Origin: Anaerohalosphaeraceae bacterium
Lineage (GTDB): Bacteria; Planctomycetota; Phycisphaerae; Sedimentisphaerales; UBA12454
Direction of reading: 5' to 3'
Assembly (NCBI GenBank): GCA_021108375.1
Contig: JAIORA010000016.1
Span: forward strand, 113,306-177,305
Length of the DNA stretch: 64,000 bases
A program made the position numbers and the translations under genes. Positions 1 through 9,900 of this stretch are shown in pieces; positions within the stretch are counted from its first letter, which is position 1, and each line of letters starts with the position of its first letter. The notes beneath the pieces are model-generated. The model worked only from the letters and a program-made list of their open reading frames with translations, searched no databases and was not told the DNA's origin.

Positions 1-287
1 GTACTCAGGATGAGCGGAAATGCTATTTTAAACAGCTCGCCGCACCCGCCCGGCCCAGTGATTGATGGCAGTTTGTTAGTTTTCATTGTCAGGCGATACT
101 ATCAAGAAACCATCCTGCTGGCAAAGCTATTATCCATCCTAAAACTATCACTTTTAATGCCCTGAGTATTATTAGCGTTATTTTTCAGGCATTTTGGGAT
201 GACTTCTAAAATCATTTGCTTAAAATCTTCGCTGCGGTTACATTTCTGGTGAGCGCAGAAAGTTTCTGATTTTATACAGGATTTACC
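1..287. other. Left-edge region, no gene recognised
   Basis: No protein family, RNA gene or repeat could be recognised here. One frame stays open from base 1 to a stop at 163-165 (about 54 codons), but its translation resembles nothing and has no ribosome-binding site. The last 15 bases hold the AGGA ribosome-binding site of the following gene. Confidence 0.4.
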
Positions 288-1514
288 TTGAACACTGATA
301 TTTGCATAATCGGCGCAGGCCCGGCTGGTATGGCCGTTGCAATCGCTGCCTCTGCTGCTGGTGCGAGTGTTGTCGCAGTCGATTCTAATTCCGCACCTGG
401 TAAAAAACTTTTGATTACCGGTTCAGGCAGGTGCAATGTTACGCACAATTGTTCGGTGGCTGAATTTCTCAGAGCCTGTGAGCCTTTCGACAGATTCCTT
501 CGCCACTGCATTTATGAATTTTCGCCAGCGGATTTAATAGCTCTTTTAGTGGGTTTGGGTGTCGAGACGAAAACAGAAGGCTCCGGTCTCGTTTTTCCCG
601 TTTCGGATAGGGCTTCGGATATTAATAATTCGCTTTTTGATAACGCAAAATCTCTCGGAGCAAAATTTATATTTGGCAGCAAGATTGATTCTGCAAAAAA
701 AACAGATTCCGGCTTCCTTATAGAATCAGGCGATAAAAAAATAGATTGTCAAAGTTTAATCATCGCAACCGGTGGCTCTTCCTGGCCCCAAACAGGTTCC
801 GATGGCAGCGGGTACAGGATAGCAGAGGCTTTTGACCATAAAATAATATCGCCAACCGCCTGCCTGGTGAGATTGATGACAGTTGAAAAATGGCCAGCCG
901 ATATTGCTGGCGCCGCAGCGGCAAATGTCAGGGTATCGGCAAAAATTTCCGGTAAAAAAATATCATCGACAGGGCCAATGATTTTCACGCACGATGGTAT
1001 CGGCGGCCCGGCCGTTCTGGATTTTAGCAGGGAAATTCTCAACAGCGACCAATGTTTCCCGCTGGATATTACGATAGATTTTCAGCCGAACACAAATGAC
1101 AACGATTTCCAGAGGCTGATTTTAGAAGCTGCTTTGAGGTATCCAAAAAAAGAGGTTTCTTTTTTATTGGCTGATATGATGCCGATAAGTCTTGCCCGTA
1201 AGATTTGTCAGATGGCTGGGTGTGAAAAGGTGGTTAGTTCTCAGTTGACGAAACAGCTCCGCAAGAACCTCATCGAAAATGTTAGGCATCTGCCGTTGAA
1301 AATAAAATCGGCCAGGCCGCTTTCAGAGGCAACCATCACTCGCGGCGGGGTCGATAACGCAGAGATAAATCCTCTGACAATGGGTTCAAATCTCTGCCAA
1401 AATCTTTTTTTTGCCGGCGAAATAATCAATGCCGACGGCCCTTGCGGCGGATATAACCTCCAGTTCGCATTTTCCAGCGGCACTCTTGCCGGGAAAAACG
1501 CGGCAAAAGTGTAA
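288..1514 (+). CDS. BaiN/YhiN-family NAD(P)/FAD-dependent oxidoreductase (HI0933-like)
   Basis: Predicted flavoprotein of the HI0933/YhiN/BaiN family, 408 residues, the usual size. A dinucleotide-binding GAGPAG loop lies at residues 9-14 and the family motif GSGRCNVTH at 45-53. The C-terminus has FFAGE followed by the DGPCGGYNLQ FAD-binding motif. The start is TTG at 288, preceded by AGGA six bases upstream; the Rossmann loop begins only eight residues later, so no other start fits. Family members reduce aromatic or bile-acid-like substrates, but most have no assigned substrate and none can be inferred here. The gene stands alone; downstream lies a MITE-like repeat. Confidence 0.85.
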   Translation: MNTDICIIGAGPAGMAVAIAASAAGASVVAVDSNSAPGKKLLITGSGRCNVTHNCSVAEFLRACEPFDRFLRHCIYEFSPADLIALLVGLGVETKTEGSGLVFPVSDRASDINNSLFDNAKSLGAKFIFGSKIDSAKKTDSGFLIESGDKKIDCQSLIIATGGSSWPQTGSDGSGYRIAEAFDHKIISPTACLVRLMTVEKWPADIAGAAAANVRVSAKISGKKISSTGPMIFTHDGIGGPAVLDFSREILNSDQCFPLDITIDFQPNTNDNDFQRLILEAALRYPKKEVSFLLADMMPISLARKICQMAGCEKVVSSQLTKQLRKNLIENVRHLPLKIKSARPLSEATITRGGVDNAEINPLTMGSNLCQNLFFAGEIINADGPCGGYNLQFAFSSGTLAGKNAAKV

Positions 1515-1564
1515 GGCTGCCCTTGATTTAAGCTCCTCTTGCGTGTATCCTACGAGGTTAACAT

Positions 1565-1820
1565 TTAGGGAATCTCTAAAAATTCATTTTGGCGAACAAG
1601 CGAAGACCCAAAGGGCCATTAAAAGGCGTCAGAGACAGTGGAGACTGTCAGAAAGATACATTTGTTACACAACGCCTCTTAAGCAACCTAAGGTTGTTTC
1701 GCCGATGGACAGCGTCAGGCAAAAGCCGCTTTATCTACGGATAAAGCTGATTTGTCTTCCTTGCCATCGGACAAAAATTTTCTACTTGTCGCTCAAAAGC
1801 AATTATTAGAGCTACCCTTA
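1565..1820 (+). mobile_element. R1 MITE-like element, copy A (long form)
   Basis: About 256 bp, the long form of repeat family R1. The left end reads GGGAATCTCTAAAAATT and the right end TTATTAGAGCTACCC; these are imperfect inverted repeats of each other. The interior carries the extra ~97-bp module with the hairpins AGGCGT...ACGCCT and GACAGT...ACTGTC and an AACCTAAGGTT palindrome. It has no credible protein; a 126-codon frame crossing it is fortuitous. It ends 17 bases before the arsC-like gene, so it may supply that gene's promoter region. Confidence 0.85.
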
Positions 1821-1837
1821 TTAAGGTTTTTAGGCAG

Positions 1838-2269
1838 ATGGAAGAAAAAAAGAAATTAAATGTTCTGTTCCTTTGCACCGGCAATTCCTGTCGAAGCCAG
1901 ATGGCTGAGGGTTGGGCAACTTTTCTCAAGTCCGATTCAATAGAGGCTTTTTCCGCAGGTACCAATCCGTACAAGGTTAACGAGCGTGCGATAAAAGTTA
2001 TGGCTGAGGCAGGGGTGGACATCTCGAAGAGCATCTCAAAGAGCATAAATGATTTAGCCGGTATCGAATTCGATTACTGCATAACTCTTTGCGACCACGC
2101 CAACGAAAGCTGTCCACCCCTGCCTGATAAAACGAAGCATATCCACAGGCCTTTCGCTGACCCTTCTTTTATGATGGGCGCTCCTGAAGTTGTTCTCAAT
2201 GAATTCAGAAAGGCAAGAGACCTGATAAGGGATTTTATCGAAACGCTGCCGGAGTCATTGCAGCAGTAA
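1838..2269 (+). CDS. arsC: Arsenate reductase (thioredoxin type) / low-molecular-weight phosphatase fold
   Basis: 143-residue protein of the low-molecular-weight tyrosine phosphatase fold, closest in layout to thioredoxin-coupled ArsC. The P-loop C13-TGNSC-R19 matches CX5R. The redox pair C85 and C92 (LCDHANESC) has the same six-residue spacing as the C82/C89 pair of plasmid pI258 ArsC, and the acid-loop D-P occurs in FADPS (108-109). The three cysteines favour arsenate reductase over a plain phosphatase. No arsR, arsB or acr3 gene is nearby, so a role in arsenic resistance is inferred from the protein alone. Thioredoxin reductase, part of the electron chain for this enzyme type, lies two genes downstream. 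The ribosome-binding site (AGGCAG) is weak. Confidence 0.8.
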   Translation: MEEKKKLNVLFLCTGNSCRSQMAEGWATFLKSDSIEAFSAGTNPYKVNERAIKVMAEAGVDISKSISKSINDLAGIEFDYCITLCDHANESCPPLPDKTKHIHRPFADPSFMMGAPEVVLNEFRKARDLIRDFIETLPESLQQ

Positions 2270-2285
2270 CGGAAAGGTTTTTTTT

Positions 2286-3653
2286 ATGAACACTAACTCA
2301 GATTCGAGATACCCGCTTCTTTACAAGCCGGCGATGCTGGGCTTTTTTGCTCTCGGCATTATTATTGCCGGTATGATGGTCTCGAAAAGCAGAACTATTG
2401 AATACACCCCGCTTATTGAGCTGAAAGGTATGGGCATCTCTGTTTCTGTTCCGTCCAGTCGTCAGTGGCAAAGGCCCTCAGCCGGTTGGCAGTACGAGAA
2501 GAACGTTTACAGCCTTTCGTCTATTTTGCAGTTAAGCTCGCAATCAGCCATTTCGGCACAGTGGAGATATTCTCTTCTGTCAACATCAAGGGATGTTGAA
2601 GAAATTTTTGCAAGAAAAGCTCAATCTATTTTCGGCGAATTGACTATCGGCGATTCTCGCAAAATTGGTGATACTGTTTTGCACACTGCGAAAATTGTTT
2701 CTGAAAAGAAACAAGTGGTTGTACATATTGCCGGCCTGCAAACATCCATCGGCCACTTACTGACCCTTGAAGTCGTTCAAAGAGGCGCACCGGCAGGAAT
2801 GGCAGTCGATATTTTCGATAAGCTCACAAGCACAATGGAATACTCGGACAGCGAATTGCTGGTAAACGGCAGCGAACTCGTAGCGGATTTTAAAACCTTC
2901 GCTCTGCGGCAAATTCATCCAGATCACCAGGGCATAAGATACTATCTGATAAAAAACTCTGACGACCAGGCTATCGGTTTTGTGGCGGGAGGAATAACTG
3001 ATTCCGGCGAATCCGACAGCAGCCAGCCTATAACGGTCGCAAGTCTTTATTACACCGACAATCCGACGAGCGAATTCTCTGAGCAGAGTTTTATCAGAAC
3101 TGATACAAGGCTTGGCGAATTTGAATGGGTAACCCGCCGGAGAGATTTTCGTGCTAACCGCGAAGTTGCTATAAAATCGCAGCAGGATCCAAACGGCATA
3201 ATGTCTGTTGAGCTAATGTCCGTGGTCAAAGTTGGTGATTTTTTGCCGTCAAAAGTTGCCGTGCCGGACGTTTTATTTGACCAGTTTGTGGTGATGTTCA
3301 CGCAAAAAAAATTCCAAAACGCTCTTGTCGATATTCTCCTTATAGACGGTCAGGTGATACCGACCGCTTTAAGCGTTCTGTTGCAGCCGGTGCCGAGTGA
3401 ATACGCATACGTTGTGCTGGCCGAATTTAATGATGGCAAAAACCGCCAGCAGAAAATGTATATAGACTCTGCCGGCGAGATTGTCCGCATAGAAGTCGAC
3501 ACCGAAAACGATTATGTAATTGAAGCTGTCTCGGCAAAAGATGTTTTAGGACGATTCGCCAGTTGGACTCAGCAGATAGACCAGACTCGCCAACAACTGA
3601 TGGCAGCCCGCCGCGGTGAGATTTTAAAAGAAGTGAAAGGAAAAGATAAATGA
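2286..3653 (+). CDS. Membrane-anchored protein of unknown function
   Basis: 455 residues, not recognised. A single hydrophobic segment at about residues 18-35 (LGFFALGIIIAGMMV) suggests an N-in anchor with a long periplasmic part rich in beta-type sequence. No catalytic motif was seen. A good ribosome-binding site (GGAAAGG) lies seven bases before the ATG. The stop overlaps the thioredoxin reductase start by four bases, and the start is 16 bases after the arsC-like stop, so the three genes are probably one transcript. The coupling suggests, but does not show, a redox or envelope stress role. Confidence 0.75.
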   Translation: MNTNSDSRYPLLYKPAMLGFFALGIIIAGMMVSKSRTIEYTPLIELKGMGISVSVPSSRQWQRPSAGWQYEKNVYSLSSILQLSSQSAISAQWRYSLLSTSRDVEEIFARKAQSIFGELTIGDSRKIGDTVLHTAKIVSEKKQVVVHIAGLQTSIGHLLTLEVVQRGAPAGMAVDIFDKLTSTMEYSDSELLVNGSELVADFKTFALRQIHPDHQGIRYYLIKNSDDQAIGFVAGGITDSGESDSSQPITVASLYYTDNPTSEFSEQSFIRTDTRLGEFEWVTRRRDFRANREVAIKSQQDPNGIMSVELMSVVKVGDFLPSKVAVPDVLFDQFVVMFTQKKFQNALVDILLIDGQVIPTALSVLLQPVPSEYAYVVLAEFNDGKNRQQKMYIDSAGEIVRIEVDTENDYVIEAVSAKDVLGRFASWTQQIDQTRQQLMAARRGEILKEVKGKDK

Positions 3654-4648
3654 CGCAAAAAATTTATGATACCATAATAGTCGGTGGTGGCCCGGCAGGG
3701 TTGGGAGCCGCTATTTACAGTGCCCGCGACAGGTTTGAGACAGCGGTACTGGAAAAATTTTATCCAGGCGGCCAGATTCTCAACACCGACAGAATCGAAA
3801 ATTATCCCGGCTTTGAAGATATTTCAGGCGGCGACCTTATAGCTAATATGTACGGCCAGGCTCAGAAGTTTGGCGCAGAATTTAAAACCGGTACGGATGT
3901 CCAATCCATTAAAAAACTTGCCGATGGCAATATAGAAGTGAATTGTGATACCGGCCAGTACCTGTCGAAGGCCGTCATTCTTGCCCCCGGCAGTTCATAC
4001 CGCAAACTCGATGTTCCCGGCGAAGATGAGTTCAGAAGTGCAGGCACCGGCGTAAGTTATTGCGGGACTTGTGATGGGCCGTTTTACAAAGGCAAAAAAG
4101 TTGTAGCTGTCGGCGGAGGTAATACCGCTATTGAAGAAGCTCTGCACGTCGCGAAGTTTGCCGCAGAGCTGACCTTAGTCCATCGCAGGCAGGAGTTCCG
4201 AGCGACAAAAGTACTCGTCGAAGAGCTGATGGAAAAAGTAGATTCGCCACAGGGTAATATAAAATTGCAGCTCGATTCTGTTGTTACCGCTATCGAAGGT
4301 GATGAAAAAGTACAGAGCGTAAAAATTCAGAATGTAAAAACGCAGGCGGTTGAAGATGTTGATTGCGACGGCGTTTTCATCTTTGTTGGAATGGTTCCCA
4401 ATACCGACTTTTTGCAAGGTTCGATTGAATTAACCGATGCGGGCTTTATAAAATGTGATGTTGGTTATCTGCGTACAAAGACCCCCGGAGTTTTCGCTGC
4501 CGGCGACTGTCGAACCGGTGCCGCTATGCAGCTTGTTACCGCTATCGCTGATGGCGTTAATGCTGCGATGATGACAAAGCAGTATTTTCGTGATGTGAAC
4601 TGGTGGAACGAGCCGGTCAGTGATTCGCTTACTCCCGGCGGGTGGTAA
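3650..4648 (+). CDS. trxB: Thioredoxin reductase
   Basis: 332-residue NADPH-dependent thioredoxin reductase. The FAD-binding GGGPAG motif is at residues 12-17, the redox-active C138-GT-C141 follows in the expected NADPH-domain position, then GGGNTAIEEA for NADPH and the C-terminal GDCR FAD motif. The sequence after GGGNTA reads LVHRR, the arginines that contact the NADPH 2'-phosphate. It reduces thioredoxin in the cytoplasm and would support the upstream ArsC-like enzyme and SecA-exported dithiol systems. The start ATG overlaps the stop of the preceding gene (ATGA), indicating translational coupling. Confidence 0.93.
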   Translation: MTQKIYDTIIVGGGPAGLGAAIYSARDRFETAVLEKFYPGGQILNTDRIENYPGFEDISGGDLIANMYGQAQKFGAEFKTGTDVQSIKKLADGNIEVNCDTGQYLSKAVILAPGSSYRKLDVPGEDEFRSAGTGVSYCGTCDGPFYKGKKVVAVGGGNTAIEEALHVAKFAAELTLVHRRQEFRATKVLVEELMEKVDSPQGNIKLQLDSVVTAIEGDEKVQSVKIQNVKTQAVEDVDCDGVFIFVGMVPNTDFLQGSIELTDAGFIKCDVGYLRTKTPGVFAAGDCRTGAAMQLVTAIADGVNAAMMTKQYFRDVNWWNEPVSDSLTPGGW

Positions 4649-4661
4649 AATGCTCTAACTG

Positions 4662-4685
4662 TCCGGCCGTTCCCGCGGCTCGGCT
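4662..4685 (-). repeat. R2 hairpin repeat between trxB and gltA
   Basis: Copy of the GC-rich R2 hairpin (here stem GCCG/CGGC around a CGGGAA loop on the minus strand), flanked by GTTAGCAG as in the copies at 38482 and 48204. It lies between two convergent genes and could terminate both, but it lacks a clear T-run. Confidence 0.6.
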
Positions 4686-4723
4686 GCTAACATTAAGGAT
4701 ACCTCTGGTAATCGGTGCTGGTA

Positions 4724-6133
4724 TTATCTTTTACCAAGCGGCACATATTTTCGAGGTTCAACGACACTCTTATAGGCAGGCCTGATAATTCTTCCGCCAC
4801 ACAGCATTTCTTCGACAATATGAGCACTCCAGCCAGCGATTCTTGAGATTGCAAAAATCGGAGTGTAAAGCTCGGTTGGTATTCCTAATGTTCTGTAAAC
4901 AAAGCCTGAGTAGAAATCAACGTTGGCACTGATGACTTTGTCAGACTTTTTAACATTGCCAAAGACTTCCGGAGCGAGCCTTTCGACAGTTGTGTACATA
5001 TTGAATTCTTCTTCAATGCCCTTTTCTTTAGCGAGTTTTGCGGCATATTTTTTCAGTATCACAGCTCTCGGGTCGGACAGTGTATAAACAGCGTGTCCAA
5101 CGCCGTAAATCAGGCCTGTCTTGTCAAACGCCTGGCGTTTAACGATTTTCGTCAGGTAATCAACAATTTCACCTTCGCTGTCGTGGTTTTTGACGTTCTT
5201 TTGGATGTTGTCCATCATTTCGATAACTCTGATGTTGGCTCCGCCGTGCTTTAGTCCCTTAAGCGAACCGATAGCCGCGGCGATTGCTGAGTAAACATCG
5301 GTATCTGATGAGGAAACCACGTGCGTGGTAAAGCTGGAGTTGTTACCTCCGCCGTGTTCGGCGTGCAGTACAAGACACAGGTCAAGCAGGTCGGCTTCAA
5401 TCTCCGTGTATTCTTTGTCAGGCCGAATCATTCTCAGCAGATTTTCAGCGGTCGAAAGTTTTGGATTTGGCAGATGAAGAAACAAACTTTTGTCGTTGTG
5501 GTAATGCGCTTTTGCCTGGTAGCCATAAGCTGCCATTGTGGCGAATCTTGATATAAGACTTATGCACTGGCTGAGGATATTCCGCAGAGATCTGTCTTCG
5601 GGGTTTTTGTCATACGAGTAGCAGGCAAGAACACTTCGTGCCAGCTTGTTCATTATGTTGGTACTCGGTGCTTTTAGAATCATATTTTCGGTAAAACCAT
5701 CGGGCAGGGCACGTTTTTTGCCGAGTATTTCGTTAAATTTATCCAACTGTGCCTTGTCCGGCAGTTCGCCGAACAGCAGCAGGTAAGCTGTTTCTTCAAA
5801 GCCGTGTCGTTTTTCTTCGACGCATCCTGTTACGAGGTCTTTTACTTCGACTCCGCGATAGCTCAACCTGCCTTGGACAGGTACTTTTTCCGCATCTTTA
5901 ACGATATAGCCGTGTACATTGCCGATTTCGGTCAAACCGACTAGTACGCCGGTTCCATCAGCATTTCGTAGGCCGCGTTTGACGCTAAACTGCGTATAGA
6001 GAGGTTGTGGAATTCTATTGTTTTTGCGGATTTTCTTAGCCAATTCGCCTATGAAAGGGTCTCTCAATGGCGTTTCGATAGGAATTACTGGTTTTTCGAA
6101 GGTTATCTCGGTTTTTTCCATTTTCTCTTTCAT
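4724..6133 (-). CDS. gltA: Citrate synthase
   Basis: 469-residue citrate synthase, condensing acetyl-CoA and oxaloacetate. The catalytic histidine regions are visible in HAEHGGGNNSSF and in GVGHAVYTLSDPRA, with the KLKHGGAN-like stretch LKGLKHGGAN between them. The protein carries an N-terminal extension of about 60 residues before the conserved core, as in the larger citrate synthases of anaerobes. The ATG at 6133 follows a GGGA ribosome-binding site; a second ATG four codons later is possible. It is monocistronic and convergent with trxB. Aconitase is encoded 42 kb away, so the oxidative entry to the TCA route is present. Confidence 0.92.
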   Translation of the reverse strand: MKEKMEKTEITFEKPVIPIETPLRDPFIGELAKKIRKNNRIPQPLYTQFSVKRGLRNADGTGVLVGLTEIGNVHGYIVKDAEKVPVQGRLSYRGVEVKDLVTGCVEEKRHGFEETAYLLLFGELPDKAQLDKFNEILGKKRALPDGFTENMILKAPSTNIMNKLARSVLACYSYDKNPEDRSLRNILSQCISLISRFATMAAYGYQAKAHYHNDKSLFLHLPNPKLSTAENLLRMIRPDKEYTEIEADLLDLCLVLHAEHGGGNNSSFTTHVVSSSDTDVYSAIAAAIGSLKGLKHGGANIRVIEMMDNIQKNVKNHDSEGEIVDYLTKIVKRQAFDKTGLIYGVGHAVYTLSDPRAVILKKYAAKLAKEKGIEEEFNMYTTVERLAPEVFGNVKKSDKVISANVDFYSGFVYRTLGIPTELYTPIFAISRIAGWSAHIVEEMLCGGRIIRPAYKSVVEPRKYVPLGKR

Positions 6134-6361
6134 TTTTCGTCCCTGGAAATAATGGGTTAATTAGTCAAGTGCGCACAAGCTGGATGCTTACAGTTACGAC
6201 CTCAGACGCTGAATTGTAGTCGAGTTTTGCGGTTTTTGCAAGAGATAAATTGGGATTGTGTTATATTCTAATCCTTGACTTTACAGCGGTTTTCAGGGAT
6301 ACTCACTGCCCTGTATTGGAACGAAAAACGCAAATTATTACTTGATTGGAAAAGAGTCGTT

Positions 6362-6916
6362 ATGAGAGCTTCGGATATGAAAAAGGGCCAGACTATCATC
6401 GTTGATGGCAAGCTCTATGTTGTTGTAGATTACCAGCACGTTAAGCTCGGCAAGGGCGGGGCTATTTATCAGACAAAAATAAAGGGTGTTGTTGACGGTT
6501 TAACTCAGAATATTAGGCTTCGTGCCGAAGAGAATGTCGAAGAGGCCTTTATGGACAGGCGAAAGTTCGAGTATCTCTACTCTCAGCCCAACGAACACGT
6601 GCTTATGGATATGGAAACTTACGACCAGATTTCGCTCGACGATGATGCTTTCGGCGATGGCAAGCTCTACTTAAAGCCCAATACCGAATTGCAGGTTAGT
6701 ATGTATGATGGCAAACCGGTTGTAGTAACTCTGCCAAATACGGTTGAGCTGGAAGTTACCGACACTCCGCCGGAAATTAAAGGTGCAACCGCGACAAATC
6801 AGTATAAGTCCGCGATACTTGAAACAGGTGCCTCTGTTGATGTGCCTGCATTTGTCAAGAATGGCGATGTTGTCCGTATCGACACAAGGACCGCAGAGTA
6901 TCTGACAAGAGTTTAG
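6362..6916 (+). CDS. efp: Translation elongation factor P
   Basis: EF-P of 184 residues, rescuing ribosomes stalled at polyproline. The three beta-barrel domains are recognisable by similarity throughout, and the end (RIDTRTAEYLTRV) is typical. The chosen start is the ATG at 6362, preceded by GGAAAAGAG; the frame is open further upstream to 6275, but that would add 29 residues not found in the family. The loop that normally reads PGKG reads LGKG (residues 29-32): the modifiable lysine K31 is kept and the proline is lost. No epmA, epmB or earP homologue is in the window, so its modification is unknown. Confidence 0.92.
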   Translation: MRASDMKKGQTIIVDGKLYVVVDYQHVKLGKGGAIYQTKIKGVVDGLTQNIRLRAEENVEEAFMDRRKFEYLYSQPNEHVLMDMETYDQISLDDDAFGDGKLYLKPNTELQVSMYDGKPVVVTLPNTVELEVTDTPPEIKGATATNQYKSAILETGASVDVPAFVKNGDVVRIDTRTAEYLTRV

Positions 6917-6946
6917 GGAACCTCAAAAATTTAAGAAACGATAATT

Positions 6947-9900
6947 TTGATTGATAAAATAAACAAGTTTCTCGTCAGGCTTTTCGGCTCGCGCAACGAA
7001 AGACTCATAAAATCTTATATGAGCGTTGCTGTTTTGTCTGGTGAGTTTGAACGGGAGCTTTCAGTTCTCGACGATACATCTCTCAGTGCAAAAACCGCTG
7101 AGTTCAAATCACGCATAGATTCCGGCCAGTCGCTCGACGACCTGATTCCGGAGGTCTTTGCAGTCGTTCGCGAAACGGCAAAGCGGAAACTGGAGATGCG
7201 GCATTTCGATGTCCAGCTAATCGGCGGCAAGGTACTCTTCGAAGGTAAAATTGCTGAGATGGCTACCGGCGAAGGCAAAACCCTCGTTGCCACACTGGCG
7301 ACATATATGGTTTATCTTACCGGCAGAAAAGTACACGTCATTACCGTTAACGATTATCTGGCAAAGCGGGACTCCGAATGGATGACTCCTGTCTATAATG
7401 CTCTGGGTATGACCTGCGGCGCGATTCAGGCCGGTATGGATACTTCCGGGGCCGAACGAAAGGACAAGTATGCTTGCGATATAACTTACGGCACGAACAA
7501 CGAGTTCGGCTTTGACTATCTGCGAGACAATATGAAAGTCTCGGCCAGTCAGTTAGCTCAAGGCCCGCTGGACTATGCGATTATCGATGAGGTCGATTCG
7601 ATTCTTATAGACGAGGCCAGAACGCCGTTGATTATTTCCGGCCCGGCTCAGGATGACGTATCGCGATACAAAAAAGCCGATGCTGTTGCGCAAAAGATTA
7701 TCCAGCTTCAGGCAGAATACGACCGTCTGGGAAACGGCATTGCCTCTGCTGGTCTTTTACTTGCAAATGCCCGTGGCGAATTTTCCGAAGCGAAAAAAGC
7801 CAAAGACCAGCCCAGAATGAAAAAGGCTCAGGAAGCAATTGAAAAATTTCAGGCACAGATTGATTCCGATGAGCTTCGTTTGGAATCGGCTCAGCAGTAT
7901 TATGAAGTTGAGCTTGACCGAAAAAGCGTTCACCTAAATCACGATGGTCTGGGTAAGGCTCAGGAACTGGCTGGGGTTGGCTCGTTTTTTACCGGCTCTA
8001 ATATGGAATGGCCGCACCTGCTTGAGCAGAGCCTGCGAGCTCGCATTGCTTTTGAAAAGGAAAAAGATTACGTTGTAATGGATGGCAAGGTTGTCATCGT
8101 TGATGAATTTACCGGCCGGTTAATGGAGGGTCGTCAATGGTCTGACGGACTCCATCAGGCTGTTGAAGCTAAGGAAAATGTCGAAGTCAAACAGGAATCA
8201 CAGACTTTGGCGACGATTACGCTGCAAAACTTTTTCAGGCTTTACGGCCAGCTTTCCGGGATGACCGGCACAGCCCTGACAGAGGCAGATGAGTTTATGC
8301 AGATATACAAACTCGAAGTTGTTACCATTCCCACGAATAAGCCTTGCGCAAGGGATGACCGCGACGATATGATATACCGGTCGATGAAGGAAAAGTTTAA
8401 CGCTATCGTCGAGAATATAAATGAAGAGAGCGGTAACGGCAGGCCTGTTCTGGTCGGTACTATCAGCGTTGAAAAAAGTGAAGAAATTTCAAAGGCTCTT
8501 AGCAGAAAGTATGGCATTGAACACGAAGTACTTAACGCCAAACAGCATGCTCGCGAGGCTCTTATAGTTGAAAAGGCGGGTTGGCAGCACACAGACCGCG
8601 CTGGTAAAATCCGCGGCAATGTAACGATAGCAACGAATATGGCCGGCCGTGGAACTGATATTAAACTTGGCGAAGGCGTAGCTGATCTTGGCGGACTGCA
8701 CATAGTTGGTACCGAACGCCACGAATCAAGGCGTATTGACAATCAGCTTCGAGGCCGGGCAGGTCGGCAGGGGGACAAGGGTTCGAGCCAATTCTTTCTG
8801 AGTTTCGATGACGACCTTATGAAACTTTTTGGCGGCGAAAGAATCCCAAAACTTCTCAATATGGTCGGTTGGAAAGATGATGAGCCGATACTGCACCCGG
8901 CGATAAGCAGGCAAATCGCTAAGGTGCAAAAAAAGGTTGAGCAGCGAAACTTTGAATCCAGAAAAAGCCTGCTCGAATATGACGAGGTTATGGATTATCA
9001 GCGAAAAACTTTCTATTCTCGCCGCCGTCAGATAATCGCCGGGCAGGGCCTGAAAGAAATCATAAACGAAATGATAGATTCGGTCGTGGAAACAAACTGC
9101 CGGGTCATTCTCGCAGCCGATTACAGATACGACTGTATCGTCGAATGGGCAAGGAGTAATTTTGGCCTCGAGCTAAGCAGCCGGTCAATAAACGGCCTTG
9201 ATGCCGAGCGGATAGAAGAACGGATAAAGAAAAACGCCAAACTCGAATCGGCCAATAGTATTTCGATTCAGCTTGGCGAATACCTGGAGGACTTTTCCGA
9301 CCCGTCAAGCTGGAATATTGAGGGTCTTTGCAAATGGGCAATGAGCAATTTCAGTGTTAGTTTTTCCGCTAACAAAGCAAGGCAGATGACCAGCGAAGAG
9401 ATTGAGCAAACTCTCGCCCAGGCCGCCGCTGACCAGATAGATAAGAAAAATTATTCTCGGCTGGAAGAATTTCTCGCCCCGAATTTCCCCGCCAAAACAC
9501 TCGCGGATTGGGCGTTCGATAAATTTGAGGTAAAACTTTCCGACGAGGACATCGAGCATCTAAAGGCCGGCCACTCCCAGGAAAAGCTTGTCGGCCGAAT
9601 CCACGAAAAATATACTCAAAGAGAAATTGAATATCCGATAGATTTTGCGATGAGCCACGCTTTTGGCTCGGAGCAGGAAAATGTATATGCTTACGAAAAC
9701 ATTTGCCAATGGGTAAAACTTCGCTTTGGCAAGGATTTGTCCGTATCGCATCTCCAAAACAGCTCTCAAAAATCGATACATCAGGAGCTTCTGCAAATTA
9801 GTCGCCAGTATCATCAGGATGGCCTTGAAAAAGAGATTGATGAAAAAATTGCTTCGATTACTCCTGAAGCTCTCGCCGACTGGGCAAAGCAGCGTTTCAC

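Noticed and set aside
1..165. Open frame from the left edge as the end of an upstream gene
   Set aside because: Translation is short, unlike any family, and no other coding sign is present.
1429..1809. 126-codon frame through R1 copy A
   Set aside because: It begins inside the flavoprotein gene and runs through a repeat; other copies of R1 do not keep it open.
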